DNA of 56,544 nt from assembly GCA_021205225.1 (NCBI GenBank), contig JAJPXX010000070.1, positions 1 to 56,544 of the forward strand, read 5' to 3'. The stretch's first letter is position 1. Each line of letters opens with the position of its first letter. Origin of the DNA: Lachnospiraceae bacterium. Lineage in GTDB: Bacteria > Bacillota > Clostridia > Lachnospirales > Lachnospiraceae. The notes beneath the pieces are model-generated. The model was not told where the DNA came from. It was given only the letters and a program-made list of their open reading frames with translations, and did not search any database. Below, piece after piece: positions 8,198 through 17,714 of this stretch. The translations under genes and the position numbers were made by a program.

Positions 8198-11100
8198 ATG
8201 GATTCCAGAGTACATTCTGAATCTGTCTGTAGGGAACCCGGATTGTACCGTTCTGAGTTTGAACATGATAACTGCGGAATCGGGGCGATCGTAAATATCA
8301 AGGGAATTAAGACCCATCAGACAGTGGCGGACGCGCTTAGTATTGTAGAAAATCTTGAACACAGAGCAGGCAAAGATGCCGAGGGAAAAACGGGTGACGG
8401 CGTAGGAATTATGCTTCAGATTTCGCATAAATTCTTCTCCAGAGCTTGTTCCGACCTTGGCATTTTTTTAGGCGGAGAGAGAGATTACGGTATCGGTATG
8501 TTTTTCTTCCCGCAGGACGATCTTCAGCGCAATCAGGCGAAGAAGATGTTCGAGAGCATTGTTAAGAAAGAAGGATTAAAATTCCTCGGCTGGAGGAAGG
8601 TGCCGACTGTGCCGGAGGTTCTGGGGCATAAGGCGCTGGAGAAGATGCCTTACATCGAGCAGGGCTTCGTGGAGCGGCCGAAGGATGTCAATAAGGGACT
8701 TGATTTTGACCGCAGACTCTATATAGTCCGCCGGATTTTTGAACAGTCCAATGAGACGACCTATGTGGTGTCATTTTCCAGCAGGACGATTATCTATAAA
8801 GGTATGTTCCTGGTGGGACAGCTGCGTACCTTCTTTAAGGACTTACAGAGTGAGGATTATGAGTCTGCGCTGGCGATCGTACATTCTCGGTTCAGCACGA
8901 ACACGAATCCGAGCTGGGAGCGCGCGCATCCGTACCGCCTGATGGTACATAACGGTGAGATCAATACCATCCGCGGCAATGCGGATAAGATGCTCGCGCG
9001 AGAGGAGACCATGTCCTCCAAATATATGGAAGAGGATATGCATAAGGTGCTGCCGGTGATCAACGCGAAAGGCTCCGACTCCGCGATGCTGGATAATACG
9101 CTGGAATTCCTGACCATGAACGGCATGGATTTGCCGCTGGCGGTCATGATCACCATTCCGGAGCCGTGGGCGAACAATGCAGTGATGACGCAGAAGAAGA
9201 AAGACTTCTACCACTATTATGCGACGATGATGGAGCCGTGGGACGGCCCGGCGTCGATCCTGTTTTCGGACGGAGATATCATGGGTGCTGTGCTTGACCG
9301 CAACGGTCTGCGTCCGTCTCGCTATTACGTGACGTCGGACGGCTATGCGATCCTTTCCTCCGAAGTCGGCGTGCTGGATATTCCGCCGGAAAAGATCGTG
9401 CAGAAGGAGCGCCTGCATCCTGGCAAAATGCTGCTGGTCGATATGGTGGAAGGCCGCCTTGTGGACGATGAGGAGTTAAAGAGCCGCTACGCGGACCGCC
9501 AGCCGTATGGAGAATGGCTGGACCGTTATCTGGTGGCATTGAAGGACCTGAAGATACCGAACAAAAAGGTGGAGACGTATTCCGATGAGATGCGGATGCG
9601 CCTGATGAAAGCCTTTGGCTACAGCTATGAGGAGTACCGCACTTCGATCAAAAATATGGCTGAGACAGGCGGTGAGGGTATCAGTGCCATGGGCATTGAC
9701 ACGCCGCTGGCGGTGCTTTCGAGCAAGCATCAGCCACTGTTTAATTACTTTAAGCAGCTGTTTGCGCAGGTAACCAACCCGCCGATTGACGCGATCCGTG
9801 AGAAGGTCGTGACGTCTAAGACGGTCTATGTCGGCGTGGAGGGCAACCTGCTGGAGGAGCATCCGGAAAACTGTCAGGTATTGCAGATTCAGAATCCGAT
9901 TCTGTCCAATACGGACATGATGAAGATCAAAAATATGAAAGTCCCCGGTTTTAAGGTGGCAGTTGTCTCGATTACCTATTATAAAAATACCGGACTGGAG
10001 AAAGCGATCGATCATCTCTACCTGGAAGTAGACCGTGCGTTCCGCGATGGCGCGAATATCCTGGTGCTGAGCGATAAGGGCGTAGATGAGTTCCGCGTGC
10101 CGATTCCGTCGCTGCTGGCGACTTCGGCGGTGAACCGCTATCTGGTAAGTACCAAGCGTAAGACCTCGATTGCCGTAATTCTGGAGACTGGCGAGCCAAG
10201 AGAGGTGCATCACTTTGCGACACTGCTCGGCTACGGCGCGAGTGCAATTAACCCGTATCTTGCGCTGGACACGATCCACCAGCTGATTGACACCAATATG
10301 CTGGAAAAAGACTATTACGCGGCAGTAGAAGATTATACGAACGCGATTATCAACGGCATTGTAAAGATTGCTTCCAAGATGGGAATTTCCACGATCCAGT
10401 CCTATCAGGGCTCGCAGATTTTTGAGGCGATTGGTATCAGCGAGGAAGTGATCGACAAATATTTTACTAACACTGTGAGCCGTATCGGCGGCATTACGCT
10501 GAAGGATATTGAAGACGATATTGATTACCGTCATTCGAAGGCGTTTGATCCGTTGGGACTGAAGGAAGATCTGACGCTGGACAGCATGGGTTGGCACAAA
10601 TCGAGAAGCGGCGGGGAGCATCACCGTTACAATCCGTGTACCATCCATCTGCTGCAGGAGTCGACCCGCACCGGCAATTATCAGATGTTCAAGGAATTTA
10701 CCGATCTGGTCAACCAGGAGGAATCCGGCTGCATCCGCAATACGATGGATTTCATCTATCCGGAGAAAGGAGTGCCGATTGATGAGGTCGAGAGTGTCGA
10801 TTCGATTGTCACTCGCTTTAAGACCGGCGCGATGTCTTACGGTTCGATTTCACAGGAGGCGCATGAGACACTGGCGATTGCCATGAATATGCTCCACGGC
10901 AAGTCCAATACCGGTGAGGGCGGCGAAAGCCTGGAACGTCTGGTGATCGGACCGGACGGAAAGAACCGCTGCTCGGCGATCAAGCAGGTCGCTTCCGGAC
11001 GCTTTGGTGTGACGAGCCGCTACCTGGTCAGCGCGAAGGAAATCCAGATCAAGATGGCGCAGGGCGCGAAACCGGGCGAGGGCGGTCATCTTCCGGGCAA

Positions 11101-12763
11101 AAAGGTGTATCCGTGGATTGCCAAGACCAGGCATTCGACGCCGGGTGTCAGCTTGATCTCTCCGCCGCCTCATCATGATATTTATTCGATAGAGGATCTG
11201 GCGCAGCTGATCTACGATCTGAAAAATGCCAACAACCAGGCGGACATTTCCGTGAAGCTGGTTTCGGAGGCTGGCGTTGGTACGGTCGCGGCCGGCGTGG
11301 CCAAGGCGGGCGCGCAGGTTATCCTGATCTCCGGTTACGACGGAGGTACCGGAGCGGCGCCGCGCAGCTCCATTCATCACGCGGGACTTCCGTGGGAGCT
11401 GGGTCTGGCAGAGACACATCAGACATTGCTGATGAACGGTTTGAGAAATAAAGTACGTATTGAGACAGACGGAAAGCTGATGAGCGGCCGCGATGTCGCG
11501 ATGGCGATTCTGCTCGGTGCAGAGGAGTTTGGCTTTGCAACCGGACCACTGGTATCGATGGGCTGCGTGATGATGCGTGTCTGCAACCTGGATACCTGTC
11601 CGGTCGGTGTGGCGACGCAGAATCCAGAGCTGCGCAAGCGTTTCCGAGGCAAGCCGGAATATGTTGTGAATTTTATGCGCTTTATCGCGCAGGATCTGCG
11701 GGAATATATGGCGAAGCTGGGCTTCCGCACCATCGATGAGATGGTCGGCAGAAGCGACCTGCTCAAGAAGAAGGACAACTGCGCAAATCCGCGCGCAAAC
11801 CGCATTGACCTGAGCAATATTCTGGATAACCCCTATGCGGGCGGCGGCCAGAAGGTGACGTTCGATCCGGAACAGGTCTTTGACTTTAAGCTGAATCAGA
11901 CCAAGGACGAGACGGTGCTGATGGCGAAGCTTGGCAGTGCGCTGGAGCAGGGGCAGAAGCGGAGCGTGGAGCTGGATGTCTCTAACGTGGACCGCGCGTT
12001 CGGTACGATTTTCGGTTCTGAGATTACCCGCCGGTATCCGGAGGGCCTCGATGAGGACACCTATACCATCAAATGCCACGGCGCGGGCGGACAGAGCTTT
12101 GGCGCGTTTATTCCGAAGGGCCTGACCCTTGAACTGGTCGGCGACAGTAATGATTATTTTGGAAAAGGACTTTCCGGCGGCAAGCTGATTGTCTATCCGC
12201 CGGCAGGCGTACCGTTCAAAGAGGATGAAAACATCATCATCGGCAACGTGGCGCTCTACGGGGCGACCAGCGGCAGCGCATATATCAACGGTGTTGCAGG
12301 CGAGCGTTTCTGCGTGCGTAACTCCGGTGCGGTCACAGTTGTTGAGGGCGTGGGCGACCACGGCTGTGAGTACATGACCGGCGGCCGGGCGGTGATCTTA
12401 GGCAGCGTGGGCAAGAACTTTGCGGCTGGCATGAGCGGCGGCATCGCCTATGTGCTGGATGAGAACAATGATCTTTACACGAAAGTAAATAAAAACATGG
12501 TATCCATCGAACTGATCACGTCCAAATACGATGTGCAGGAGCTCAAGGAGATCATCAATGACCATGTGAAATACACGAACTCAAAGAAGGGCAAACAGAT
12601 TCTTGATGATTTTGGCACCTATCTGCCGAAATTCAAAAAGATCATCCCGCATGAGTTCAAGCAGATGCAGATGGCGATTGTGCAGATGGAGGAGAAGGGC
12701 TTGAGCAGCGAACAGGCGCAAATCGAGGCTTTCTACGCCATCACAGAAGGACAGGATGAGTAA
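8198..12763 (+). CDS. gltB: Glutamate synthase (GOGAT) large subunit
   Basis: About 1521 residues, the normal length for the large subunit. It hydrolyses glutamine and transfers ammonia to 2-oxoglutarate, giving glutamate. The N-terminal Ntn-type amidotransferase begins at Cys26 (in DNCGIGA), so a 25-residue propeptide is expected to be removed. The central and FMN-binding synthase domains follow; the region near residues 1120-1140 carries the Cys cluster C-x5-C-x4-C (GCVMMRVCNLDTC) of the 3Fe-4S centre. The C-terminal GXGXG beta-helix domain includes GATSGSAYING. AGGAGGG precedes the ATG at 8198. It is followed 14 bp later by gltD. Codon use is more GC-rich than in the envelope genes before it. 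Confidence 0.97.
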   Translation: MDSRVHSESVCREPGLYRSEFEHDNCGIGAIVNIKGIKTHQTVADALSIVENLEHRAGKDAEGKTGDGVGIMLQISHKFFSRACSDLGIFLGGERDYGIGMFFFPQDDLQRNQAKKMFESIVKKEGLKFLGWRKVPTVPEVLGHKALEKMPYIEQGFVERPKDVNKGLDFDRRLYIVRRIFEQSNETTYVVSFSSRTIIYKGMFLVGQLRTFFKDLQSEDYESALAIVHSRFSTNTNPSWERAHPYRLMVHNGEINTIRGNADKMLAREETMSSKYMEEDMHKVLPVINAKGSDSAMLDNTLEFLTMNGMDLPLAVMITIPEPWANNAVMTQKKKDFYHYYATMMEPWDGPASILFSDGDIMGAVLDRNGLRPSRYYVTSDGYAILSSEVGVLDIPPEKIVQKERLHPGKMLLVDMVEGRLVDDEELKSRYADRQPYGEWLDRYLVALKDLKIPNKKVETYSDEMRMRLMKAFGYSYEEYRTSIKNMAETGGEGISAMGIDTPLAVLSSKHQPLFNYFKQLFAQVTNPPIDAIREKVVTSKTVYVGVEGNLLEEHPENCQVLQIQNPILSNTDMMKIKNMKVPGFKVAVVSITYYKNTGLEKAIDHLYLEVDRAFRDGANILVLSDKGVDEFRVPIPSLLATSAVNRYLVSTKRKTSIAVILETGEPREVHHFATLLGYGASAINPYLALDTIHQLIDTNMLEKDYYAAVEDYTNAIINGIVKIASKMGISTIQSYQGSQIFEAIGISEEVIDKYFTNTVSRIGGITLKDIEDDIDYRHSKAFDPLGLKEDLTLDSMGWHKSRSGGEHHRYNPCTIHLLQESTRTGNYQMFKEFTDLVNQEESGCIRNTMDFIYPEKGVPIDEVESVDSIVTRFKTGAMSYGSISQEAHETLAIAMNMLHGKSNTGEGGESLERLVIGPDGKNRCSAIKQVASGRFGVTSRYLVSAKEIQIKMAQGAKPGEGGHLPGKKVYPWIAKTRHSTPGVSLISPPPHHDIYSIEDLAQLIYDLKNANNQADISVKLVSEAGVGTVAAGVAKAGAQVILISGYDGGTGAAPRSSIHHAGLPWELGLAETHQTLLMNGLRNKVRIETDGKLMSGRDVAMAILLGAEEFGFATGPLVSMGCVMMRVCNLDTCPVGVATQNPELRKRFRGKPEYVVNFMRFIAQDLREYMAKLGFRTIDEMVGRSDLLKKKDNCANPRANRIDLSNILDNPYAGGGQKVTFDPEQVFDFKLNQTKDETVLMAKLGSALEQGQKRSVELDVSNVDRAFGTIFGSEITRRYPEGLDEDTYTIKCHGAGGQSFGAFIPKGLTLELVGDSNDYFGKGLSGGKLIVYPPAGVPFKEDENIIIGNVALYGATSGSAYINGVAGERFCVRNSGAVTVVEGVGDHGCEYMTGGRAVILGSVGKNFAAGMSGGIAYVLDENNDLYTKVNKNMVSIELITSKYDVQELKEIINDHVKYTNSKKGKQILDDFGTYLPKFKKIIPHEFKQMQMAIVQMEEKGLSSEQAQIEAFYAITEGQDE

Positions 12764-12777
12764 AGGGGGCGCGAACC

Positions 12778-14262
12778 GTGGGAAAACCAACTGGATTTAT
12801 GGAATATAAAAGGGAAAATGACACAGAAACCGCGCCAAAGGAGCGCATTCTGAATTTTAATGAATTTCACACTCCGCTGCCGCTGGAAAAGCAGAGGCAG
12901 CAGGGGGCGCGGTGCATGGCGTGCGGCGTGCCGTTCTGCCAGGCGGGCATGATGATCGGCGGCATGGCCTCCGGCTGTCCGCTGAACAATCTCGTGCCGG
13001 AATGGAACGACCTGGTCTATCACGGCAGCTGGGAGGAGGCGTACGACCGTCTGACCAAGACCAACTGCTTCCCAGAGTTTACCTCCCGTGTTTGTCCGGC
13101 CCTCTGCGAAGCGGCCTGCACCTGTAATCTCGATACCGAACCGGTGGCGTCAAAGGCGAACGAGCGCGCGATTATTGAGAATGCATTCGCAACCGGCCTG
13201 GTAAAGCCGAATCCGCCGGAAGTGCGCACTGGAAAGAAGGTGGCGGTCATCGGCAGCGGTCCGTCCGGCCTGGCGACGGCGATGCAGCTGAACAAGCGCG
13301 GACACCTGGTAACGGTCTATGAGCGCAATGACCGGATTGGCGGCCTGCTGCGCTACGGCATCCCGAACATGAAGCTGGATAAGTCTGTGATTGACCGCCG
13401 GATTGCCCTGATGGAAGCAGAAGGGATTACCTTCGTGACCAACGCAAACGTTGGGGAAAATGTCAGTGCGGAGGAATTGCAGAAGGAATACGATGCGATT
13501 GTTCTTTGCTGCGGCGCTTCCAACCCGCGTGATATCAGTGCGCCGGGGCGTGAGGCAAAGGGAATTTACTTTGCGGTCGATTTCCTGAAAGCGACGACGA
13601 AGAGCCTGCTTGATTCCAATTTTGCCGATAAAAAATACATTTCAGCAAAGGGCAAGCACGTGATTGTCATTGGCGGCGGCGATACCGGAAACGACTGTGT
13701 TGGTACTTCGATCCGTTTAGGCGCTGCCTCTGTGACACAGCTGGAGATGATGCCGAAGCTGCCGGATACCCGTGCGGCGAACAATCCGTGGCCGGTATGG
13801 CCGCGCGTCTGCAAGACCGATTACGGCCAGCAGGAGGCAATCGCTGTATTCGGCCATGATCCGCGCATCTACACGACGACGGTGAAAGAATTTATCATGA
13901 ACAAAAAAGGCGAGCTTGCCAAAGCCGTACTGGTCAGCCTGGAGAGCAAAAAGGATGAAAAGACCGGGCGCATGATGATGGTGCCGATTGAAGGCAGCGA
14001 AAAGACGGTAAAAGCCGATCTGGTGCTGATCGCGGCTGGTTTCTTAGGGGCACAGAAGTATGTCACCGATGCCTTTAAGGTTGATTTGAATCCGCGCACG
14101 AATGTGGCGACTGCTCCGGGTAAATACGCCTCCAGCGTGCCGAAGGTCTTCACGGCGGGCGATATGCACCGCGGTCAGTCCCTGGTCGTGTGGGCGATCC
14201 GCGAGGGCCGTGAGGCGGCGAAGGAAGTAGATCAGTATCTGATGGGATATACAAACCTGTAA
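12778..14262 (+). CDS. gltD: Glutamate synthase small subunit, NADPH-dependent
   Basis: 494 residues, starting at GTG after AAAGGGGGCG. It supplies electrons from NAD(P)H to GltB. The N-terminal domain has the cysteine sets for two 4Fe-4S clusters (CMACGVPFC with a later GCPLNN, and NCFPEFTSRVCPALCEAAC). The FAD fold GSGPSGLATA is at about residues 158-167 and the NAD(P)H fold GGGDTGNDCVG at about 298-308. The C-terminal motif with AGDMHRGQSLVVWAI is typical of the family. It is cotranscribed with gltB and ends at a strong terminator. Confidence 0.97.
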   Translation: MGKPTGFMEYKRENDTETAPKERILNFNEFHTPLPLEKQRQQGARCMACGVPFCQAGMMIGGMASGCPLNNLVPEWNDLVYHGSWEEAYDRLTKTNCFPEFTSRVCPALCEAACTCNLDTEPVASKANERAIIENAFATGLVKPNPPEVRTGKKVAVIGSGPSGLATAMQLNKRGHLVTVYERNDRIGGLLRYGIPNMKLDKSVIDRRIALMEAEGITFVTNANVGENVSAEELQKEYDAIVLCCGASNPRDISAPGREAKGIYFAVDFLKATTKSLLDSNFADKKYISAKGKHVIVIGGGDTGNDCVGTSIRLGAASVTQLEMMPKLPDTRAANNPWPVWPRVCKTDYGQQEAIAVFGHDPRIYTTTVKEFIMNKKGELAKAVLVSLESKKDEKTGRMMMVPIEGSEKTVKADLVLIAAGFLGAQKYVTDAFKVDLNPRTNVATAPGKYASSVPKVFTAGDMHRGQSLVVWAIREGREAAKEVDQYLMGYTNL

Positions 14263-14275
14263 AGGATGCACAATC

Positions 14276-14316
14276 AAAAAACGTCTTGTGAGGTATAATC
14301 TCACAGGGCGTTTTTT
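14276..14316 (+). terminator. Rho-independent terminator after gltD (A-rich on the other arm)
   Basis: CGTCTTGTGAG (14282-14292), loop GTATAAT, then CTCACAGGGCG and six T. All 11 stem positions pair if G-U is allowed. A run of A precedes the stem, so it could also work in the reverse direction. Confidence 0.9.
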
Positions 14317-14345
14317 GCATATTGTGGCAGATTCTCGGCAAACTA
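14317..14345 (+). promoter_or_regulatory. Putative forespore sigma-G promoter of gpr
   Basis: GCATA (14317-14321), 17 bases, then CAAACTA (14339-14345). This agrees with the sigma-G pattern GnATR and CAtnnTA in all but one fixed base. It begins directly after the gltD terminator. gpr is a forespore gene in Bacillus, so the match is expected. Only 33 bases separate it from the gpr ATG. Confidence 0.5.
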
Positions 14346-14377
14346 AATCTCAGCTTAATACAAAGGAGAGAACGATT

Positions 14378-15418
14378 ATGCTGGGAAAATTTCAGGTACG
14401 GACCGATCTTGCCCTGGAGGCGCGGGAGAGCTATGAGGATCTGGCGACGCCTCCTCATCTGCGATCGGCGGCGGACCGCGCCGCGTTTGGGGAATGTGCG
14501 GAGCATCCGAGTGAGGCGGACGAGCGAATGCGCGGCGTGAAGGTGAAAGAGTATGTGGATGAGGAACGGGAAATCTATACGACGACGGTGACGATTGAGA
14601 CAGAAAATGGGGCAAAAGCGATGGGAAAGCCGGTCGGAACGTATATCACGATTGAGGCGCCGAATATGTCGGCGCCGGATGAGGATTACCACAGAGAGAT
14701 ATCGGAGGAGCTGGCGAAACATCTGGATCATCTGATGAAGGGAAGAAAAGCTTCCGTGCTTGTGGTCGGACTGGGCAACCGGGAGGTGACGCCGGACGCG
14801 CTTGGACCGGATGTTGTGAATAACCTTCGCATTACGCGGCATGTGATAAAGGAGTATGGGCGGGTTCCCAAAGAGATGGAGTCAGTCGGTGAGATCAGCG
14901 CCATTGTTCCGGGTGTCATGGCACAGACGGGCATGGAGACGCTGGAAATTATCCGCGGGGTTGTAGAAGAGACAAAGCCAGGACTTGTGATTGCAATTGA
15001 CGCGCTTGCGGCCCGCAGTACCAAACGTCTGAACCGGACAATTCAGGTTACTGATACAGGCATCAATCCGGGATCCGGCGTCGGTAATCATCGTGACGCA
15101 ATCAATGAGGAGACGCTGGGAGTACCTGTTATCGCGGTAGGGGTGCCAACCGTCGTAGACGCGGCGACCATTGTAAACGATACGATGGAAGAGCTGATCG
15201 CCGAGATGGACCGCTCGGAGCAGATGCAGATGCTGGGCGGTACGCTTGGCACACTCAGCTATGCGGAAAAACAGGAGATGATTCACGAGCTGATCTCGCC
15301 TTATCTAAATACTATGTTCGTGACGCCGAAGGACATTGATGAGACGGTGAAATATTTGAGCTACACGATTTCTGAGGCGTTAAATATTTCATTCACGGCG
15401 GAGAATGGGAATCCGTAA
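14378..15418 (+). CDS. gpr: Germination protease (spore SASP-degrading GPR)
   Basis: 346 residues. GPR degrades the small acid-soluble proteins that coat spore DNA, during germination. It is made as a zymogen in the forespore and trims its own N-terminus. Recognised by the N-terminal VRTDLALEARE motif, the central GLGNREVTPDALGP segment, and the later regions around NPGSGVGNHR and GVPTVVDAATI that are typical of peptidase family A25. The longer open frame begins inside the gltD terminator. The ATG at 14378 follows AAAGGAGAG and is the clear start. The gene stands alone between two terminators. It indicates that the organism forms spores. Confidence 0.95.
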   Translation: MLGKFQVRTDLALEARESYEDLATPPHLRSAADRAAFGECAEHPSEADERMRGVKVKEYVDEEREIYTTTVTIETENGAKAMGKPVGTYITIEAPNMSAPDEDYHREISEELAKHLDHLMKGRKASVLVVGLGNREVTPDALGPDVVNNLRITRHVIKEYGRVPKEMESVGEISAIVPGVMAQTGMETLEIIRGVVEETKPGLVIAIDALAARSTKRLNRTIQVTDTGINPGSGVGNHRDAINEETLGVPVIAVGVPTVVDAATIVNDTMEELIAEMDRSEQMQMLGGTLGTLSYAEKQEMIHELISPYLNTMFVTPKDIDETVKYLSYTISEALNISFTAENGNP

Positions 15419-15452
15419 GCCACAGGTTCAGGAAAAGTGCAGGATGAGTATC

Positions 15453-15492
15453 AAAAGAGGTGCGCAAAAGTTAAATTGCGCACCTCTTTTTT
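15453..15492 (+). terminator. Rho-independent terminator after gpr
   Basis: A 15-bp perfect stem (AAAAGAGGTGCGCAA with TTGCGCACCTCTTTT), loop AAGTTAAA-like, with additional T residues after it. It is nearly symmetrical and could stop transcription from either side. Confidence 0.92.
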
Positions 15493-15548
15493 ACCGAAAA
15501 AAGACGATTTGTCTATAAATTACAAAAAAACTTCTAATATTCTCCTAA

Positions 15549-15577
15549 TTGTGGTAAAAATGCATAAATGATATAAT
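15549..15577 (+). promoter_or_regulatory. Promoter of the sugar ABC transporter operon
   Basis: TTGTGG (15549-15554), 17-bp spacer, TATAAT (15572-15577). The -35 box is weak, which suits a regulated operon. The ATG that opens the longest frame (15576) lies inside the -10 box, so the first permease must start downstream. Confidence 0.65.
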
Positions 15578-15644
15578 GAGGCTAATGTTTTTCCCTGATA
15601 AAAAATGCTCAGGGCGGACAAAAACGGAGGGAGGATGGAAGGAT

Positions 15645-16601
15645 TTGAAAGCAATAGGCAGGAAAAAGTCAGTTGGAAAGTATAAAAAAGAGCCTTTTAT
15701 GAAGGTTGTGCGCAAACACTGGATGCTGCTTCTGATGCTGGCGCCGGCGCTGATTTATGTAATTATTTTTTCTTATGTACCGATGACCGGGCTGGTGCTG
15801 GCTTTTGAAAAGTATCAGTACGCGGGCGGCATTTACGGTTCCCCGTGGGTAGGGCTGAGTAATTTCAAGGCGCTTCTGATCGCCGGGAAGCTGGGACAGG
15901 TGACGAGAAATACGCTTTTATACAACATTGCCTTTATTTTTATGGGTGTGATTTTTGAGATGGGCAGCGCTATTCTCCTGAATGAGCTGATCAGTAAAAA
16001 GTTTAAGAAAATCGCGCAGTCCCTGATGTTTTTGCCTTATTTTATCAGCTGGGTCGTTGTGGGGGCGATCATGTACAATATCTTCAATTATGAAAAAGGT
16101 GTATTTAACCACATTTTGAATCTGCTTGGCTTGGCCTCTTTCGATCTGTATAATTCACCGGCCGCCTGGCCTCCGCTCCTGATTTTCCTGAAGCTCTGGA
16201 AACAGACCGGGTACGGATCCGTCGTGTATCTGGCGGCAATCACCGGACTGGATCAGGGAATGTTTGAGGCGGCGTCCATCGATGGGGCGAATGCGTGGCA
16301 GAAGATCCGCTATCTGACGATTCCATCCCTGATCCCGACCATGATGACGCTGGTACTGCTGGCGATCGGAAATATTTTCCGGGGGGATTTCGGTCTTTTC
16401 TACCAGACAGTAAAGAGCAGTGCGCTGCTGCAGCCGGTGACAGATGTTATCGATACCTATGTGTTCCGCCTGCTGATTACCAACGGTGACATCGGCGTAT
16501 CCGCCGCGGCCGGTCTGTATCAGTCGATCCTTTGCTTTGTAACTATTATGATCTGTAACCATCTTGTGAAAAAGATGAACCCGGACTATGCACTGTATTG
16601 A
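15645..16601 (+). CDS. Carbohydrate ABC transporter permease, LplB/YtcP-partner type
   Basis: About 318 residues with six predicted membrane helices. The cytosolic EAA loop reads EAASIDGANAWQKIRYLTIP, the docking site for a transport ATPase. This is the LplB-type subunit of a CUT1 sugar importer. TTG at 15645 after GGAGGGAGGATGGAAGG is taken as start because the upstream ATG lies in the promoter; an ATG at 15699 is possible but has no ribosome site. The second permease follows 13 bp later. No ATP-binding gene is present in the operon, which is normal for this subgroup that shares an MsmX/MsiK-like ATPase. The substrate is not known; the GH2 enzyme downstream suggests a beta-linked glycoside. 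Confidence 0.9.
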   Translation: MKAIGRKKSVGKYKKEPFMKVVRKHWMLLLMLAPALIYVIIFSYVPMTGLVLAFEKYQYAGGIYGSPWVGLSNFKALLIAGKLGQVTRNTLLYNIAFIFMGVIFEMGSAILLNELISKKFKKIAQSLMFLPYFISWVVVGAIMYNIFNYEKGVFNHILNLLGLASFDLYNSPAAWPPLLIFLKLWKQTGYGSVVYLAAITGLDQGMFEAASIDGANAWQKIRYLTIPSLIPTMMTLVLLAIGNIFRGDFGLFYQTVKSSALLQPVTDVIDTYVFRLLITNGDIGVSAAAGLYQSILCFVTIMICNHLVKKMNPDYALY

Positions 16602-16614
16602 AGGAGGCAGGAAA

Positions 16615-17523
16615 ATGAAGAGCGTTGCAGTGAAAAGACGTCGGAGGCTTCCTGCCGATGTAGTAAGTGTAAATATTGTCGGGTACCTGCTGATCGGCTT
16701 TTTTGCATTGATCTGTGTGGTTCCGTTTTATCTGGTTATCGTGGCTTCCTTTACATCCAACAGCTCCCTGATCCGGAATGGCTATCCGCTCATCCTGACA
16801 GAGATTGACCTGCAGAGCTATCTGCTTTGCCTGAAAAACCCCACCGCGATCCTGCGCTCCTACGGGACGACGATCGGCGTGACGCTGGTGGGTACCTTCT
16901 GTTCTGTAATTATGGCGACAATGACCGGTTACGTACTGTCCAGAAAAGATTTCCCGTGGCGGAATAAGATTTCTTTCTTTTTCTTTTTCACCACGCTGTT
17001 TAACGGCGGTCTGGTGCCGTGGTATATGCTCTGCGTGCGTTATCTGAAATTTAAGAACAGCTACTTCGGTCTGATTTTGCCGTTGATGTTTTCTGTGTGG
17101 AATATGATCATCGCGAAGTCCTTTATGGCGGGGATTCCTTCTGAAATCACGGAATCCGCGAAAATCGACGGCGCGAATGACATGGTGATCTATGTAAAGC
17201 TGATTCTGCCGCTGACCAAACCGCTGATTGCTACGCTGGGACTGTTTTCTGCGCTGGCATACTGGAATGACTGGTACAACTGTATGCTCTATATTACGAA
17301 TGAAGATATGTTTACCCTCCAGTATTATCTGCAGCGAGTGCTTGGAAGCGCGGAGGCGATGCGGATCGTAGCGGAAAAATCAGGAATTGCGCTGACCTCT
17401 ATTCCGCTGGAAGGAATGAAGATGGCAATGACGGTCATTGCGACCGGACCGATTGTACTGCTGTATCCGTTTGTGCAGCGCTACTTTGTAAAGGGGCTTA
17501 CCATTGGAGCAGTCAAAGGCTGA
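16615..17523 (+). CDS. Carbohydrate ABC transporter permease, LplC/YtcP type
   Basis: About 302 residues, six membrane helices, EAA loop ESAKIDGANDMVIYVKLILP. It pairs with the preceding permease to form the membrane channel. The ATG at 16615 follows GAAGGAGGCAGG and is preferred to an upstream in-frame ATG that overlaps the previous gene. The next 190 bases before the binding-protein gene hold no gene and no clear promoter. Confidence 0.92.
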   Translation: MKSVAVKRRRRLPADVVSVNIVGYLLIGFFALICVVPFYLVIVASFTSNSSLIRNGYPLILTEIDLQSYLLCLKNPTAILRSYGTTIGVTLVGTFCSVIMATMTGYVLSRKDFPWRNKISFFFFFTTLFNGGLVPWYMLCVRYLKFKNSYFGLILPLMFSVWNMIIAKSFMAGIPSEITESAKIDGANDMVIYVKLILPLTKPLIATLGLFSALAYWNDWYNCMLYITNEDMFTLQYYLQRVLGSAEAMRIVAEKSGIALTSIPLEGMKMAMTVIATGPIVLLYPFVQRYFVKGLTIGAVKG

Positions 17524-17714
17524 TGTGCCGGGAAAGCGCCGATGCGTGTTTTCTCTGTATATATAGGGAACGATGAAAGTCGTTTTGGTAACTGTTCAGA
17601 ACAGAGCCGGATGGATAAGCAGGCGCGGTTCTGGATCATCATGCGGCGATTCCTGGCGGCAGATTCTCTGATGCCAGATGGAATTGCTGCTGCAAACAAA
17701 GAAGGAGAAAAGGA

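Noticed and set aside
9476..10648. Second long minus-strand open frame inside gltB
   Set aside because: Same reason: shadow of a strongly conserved gene on the other strand.
10850..12361. Minus-strand open frame of about 500 codons inside gltB
   Set aside because: Complement of the GC-rich gltB coding sequence, rich in His and Arg, without a known domain.
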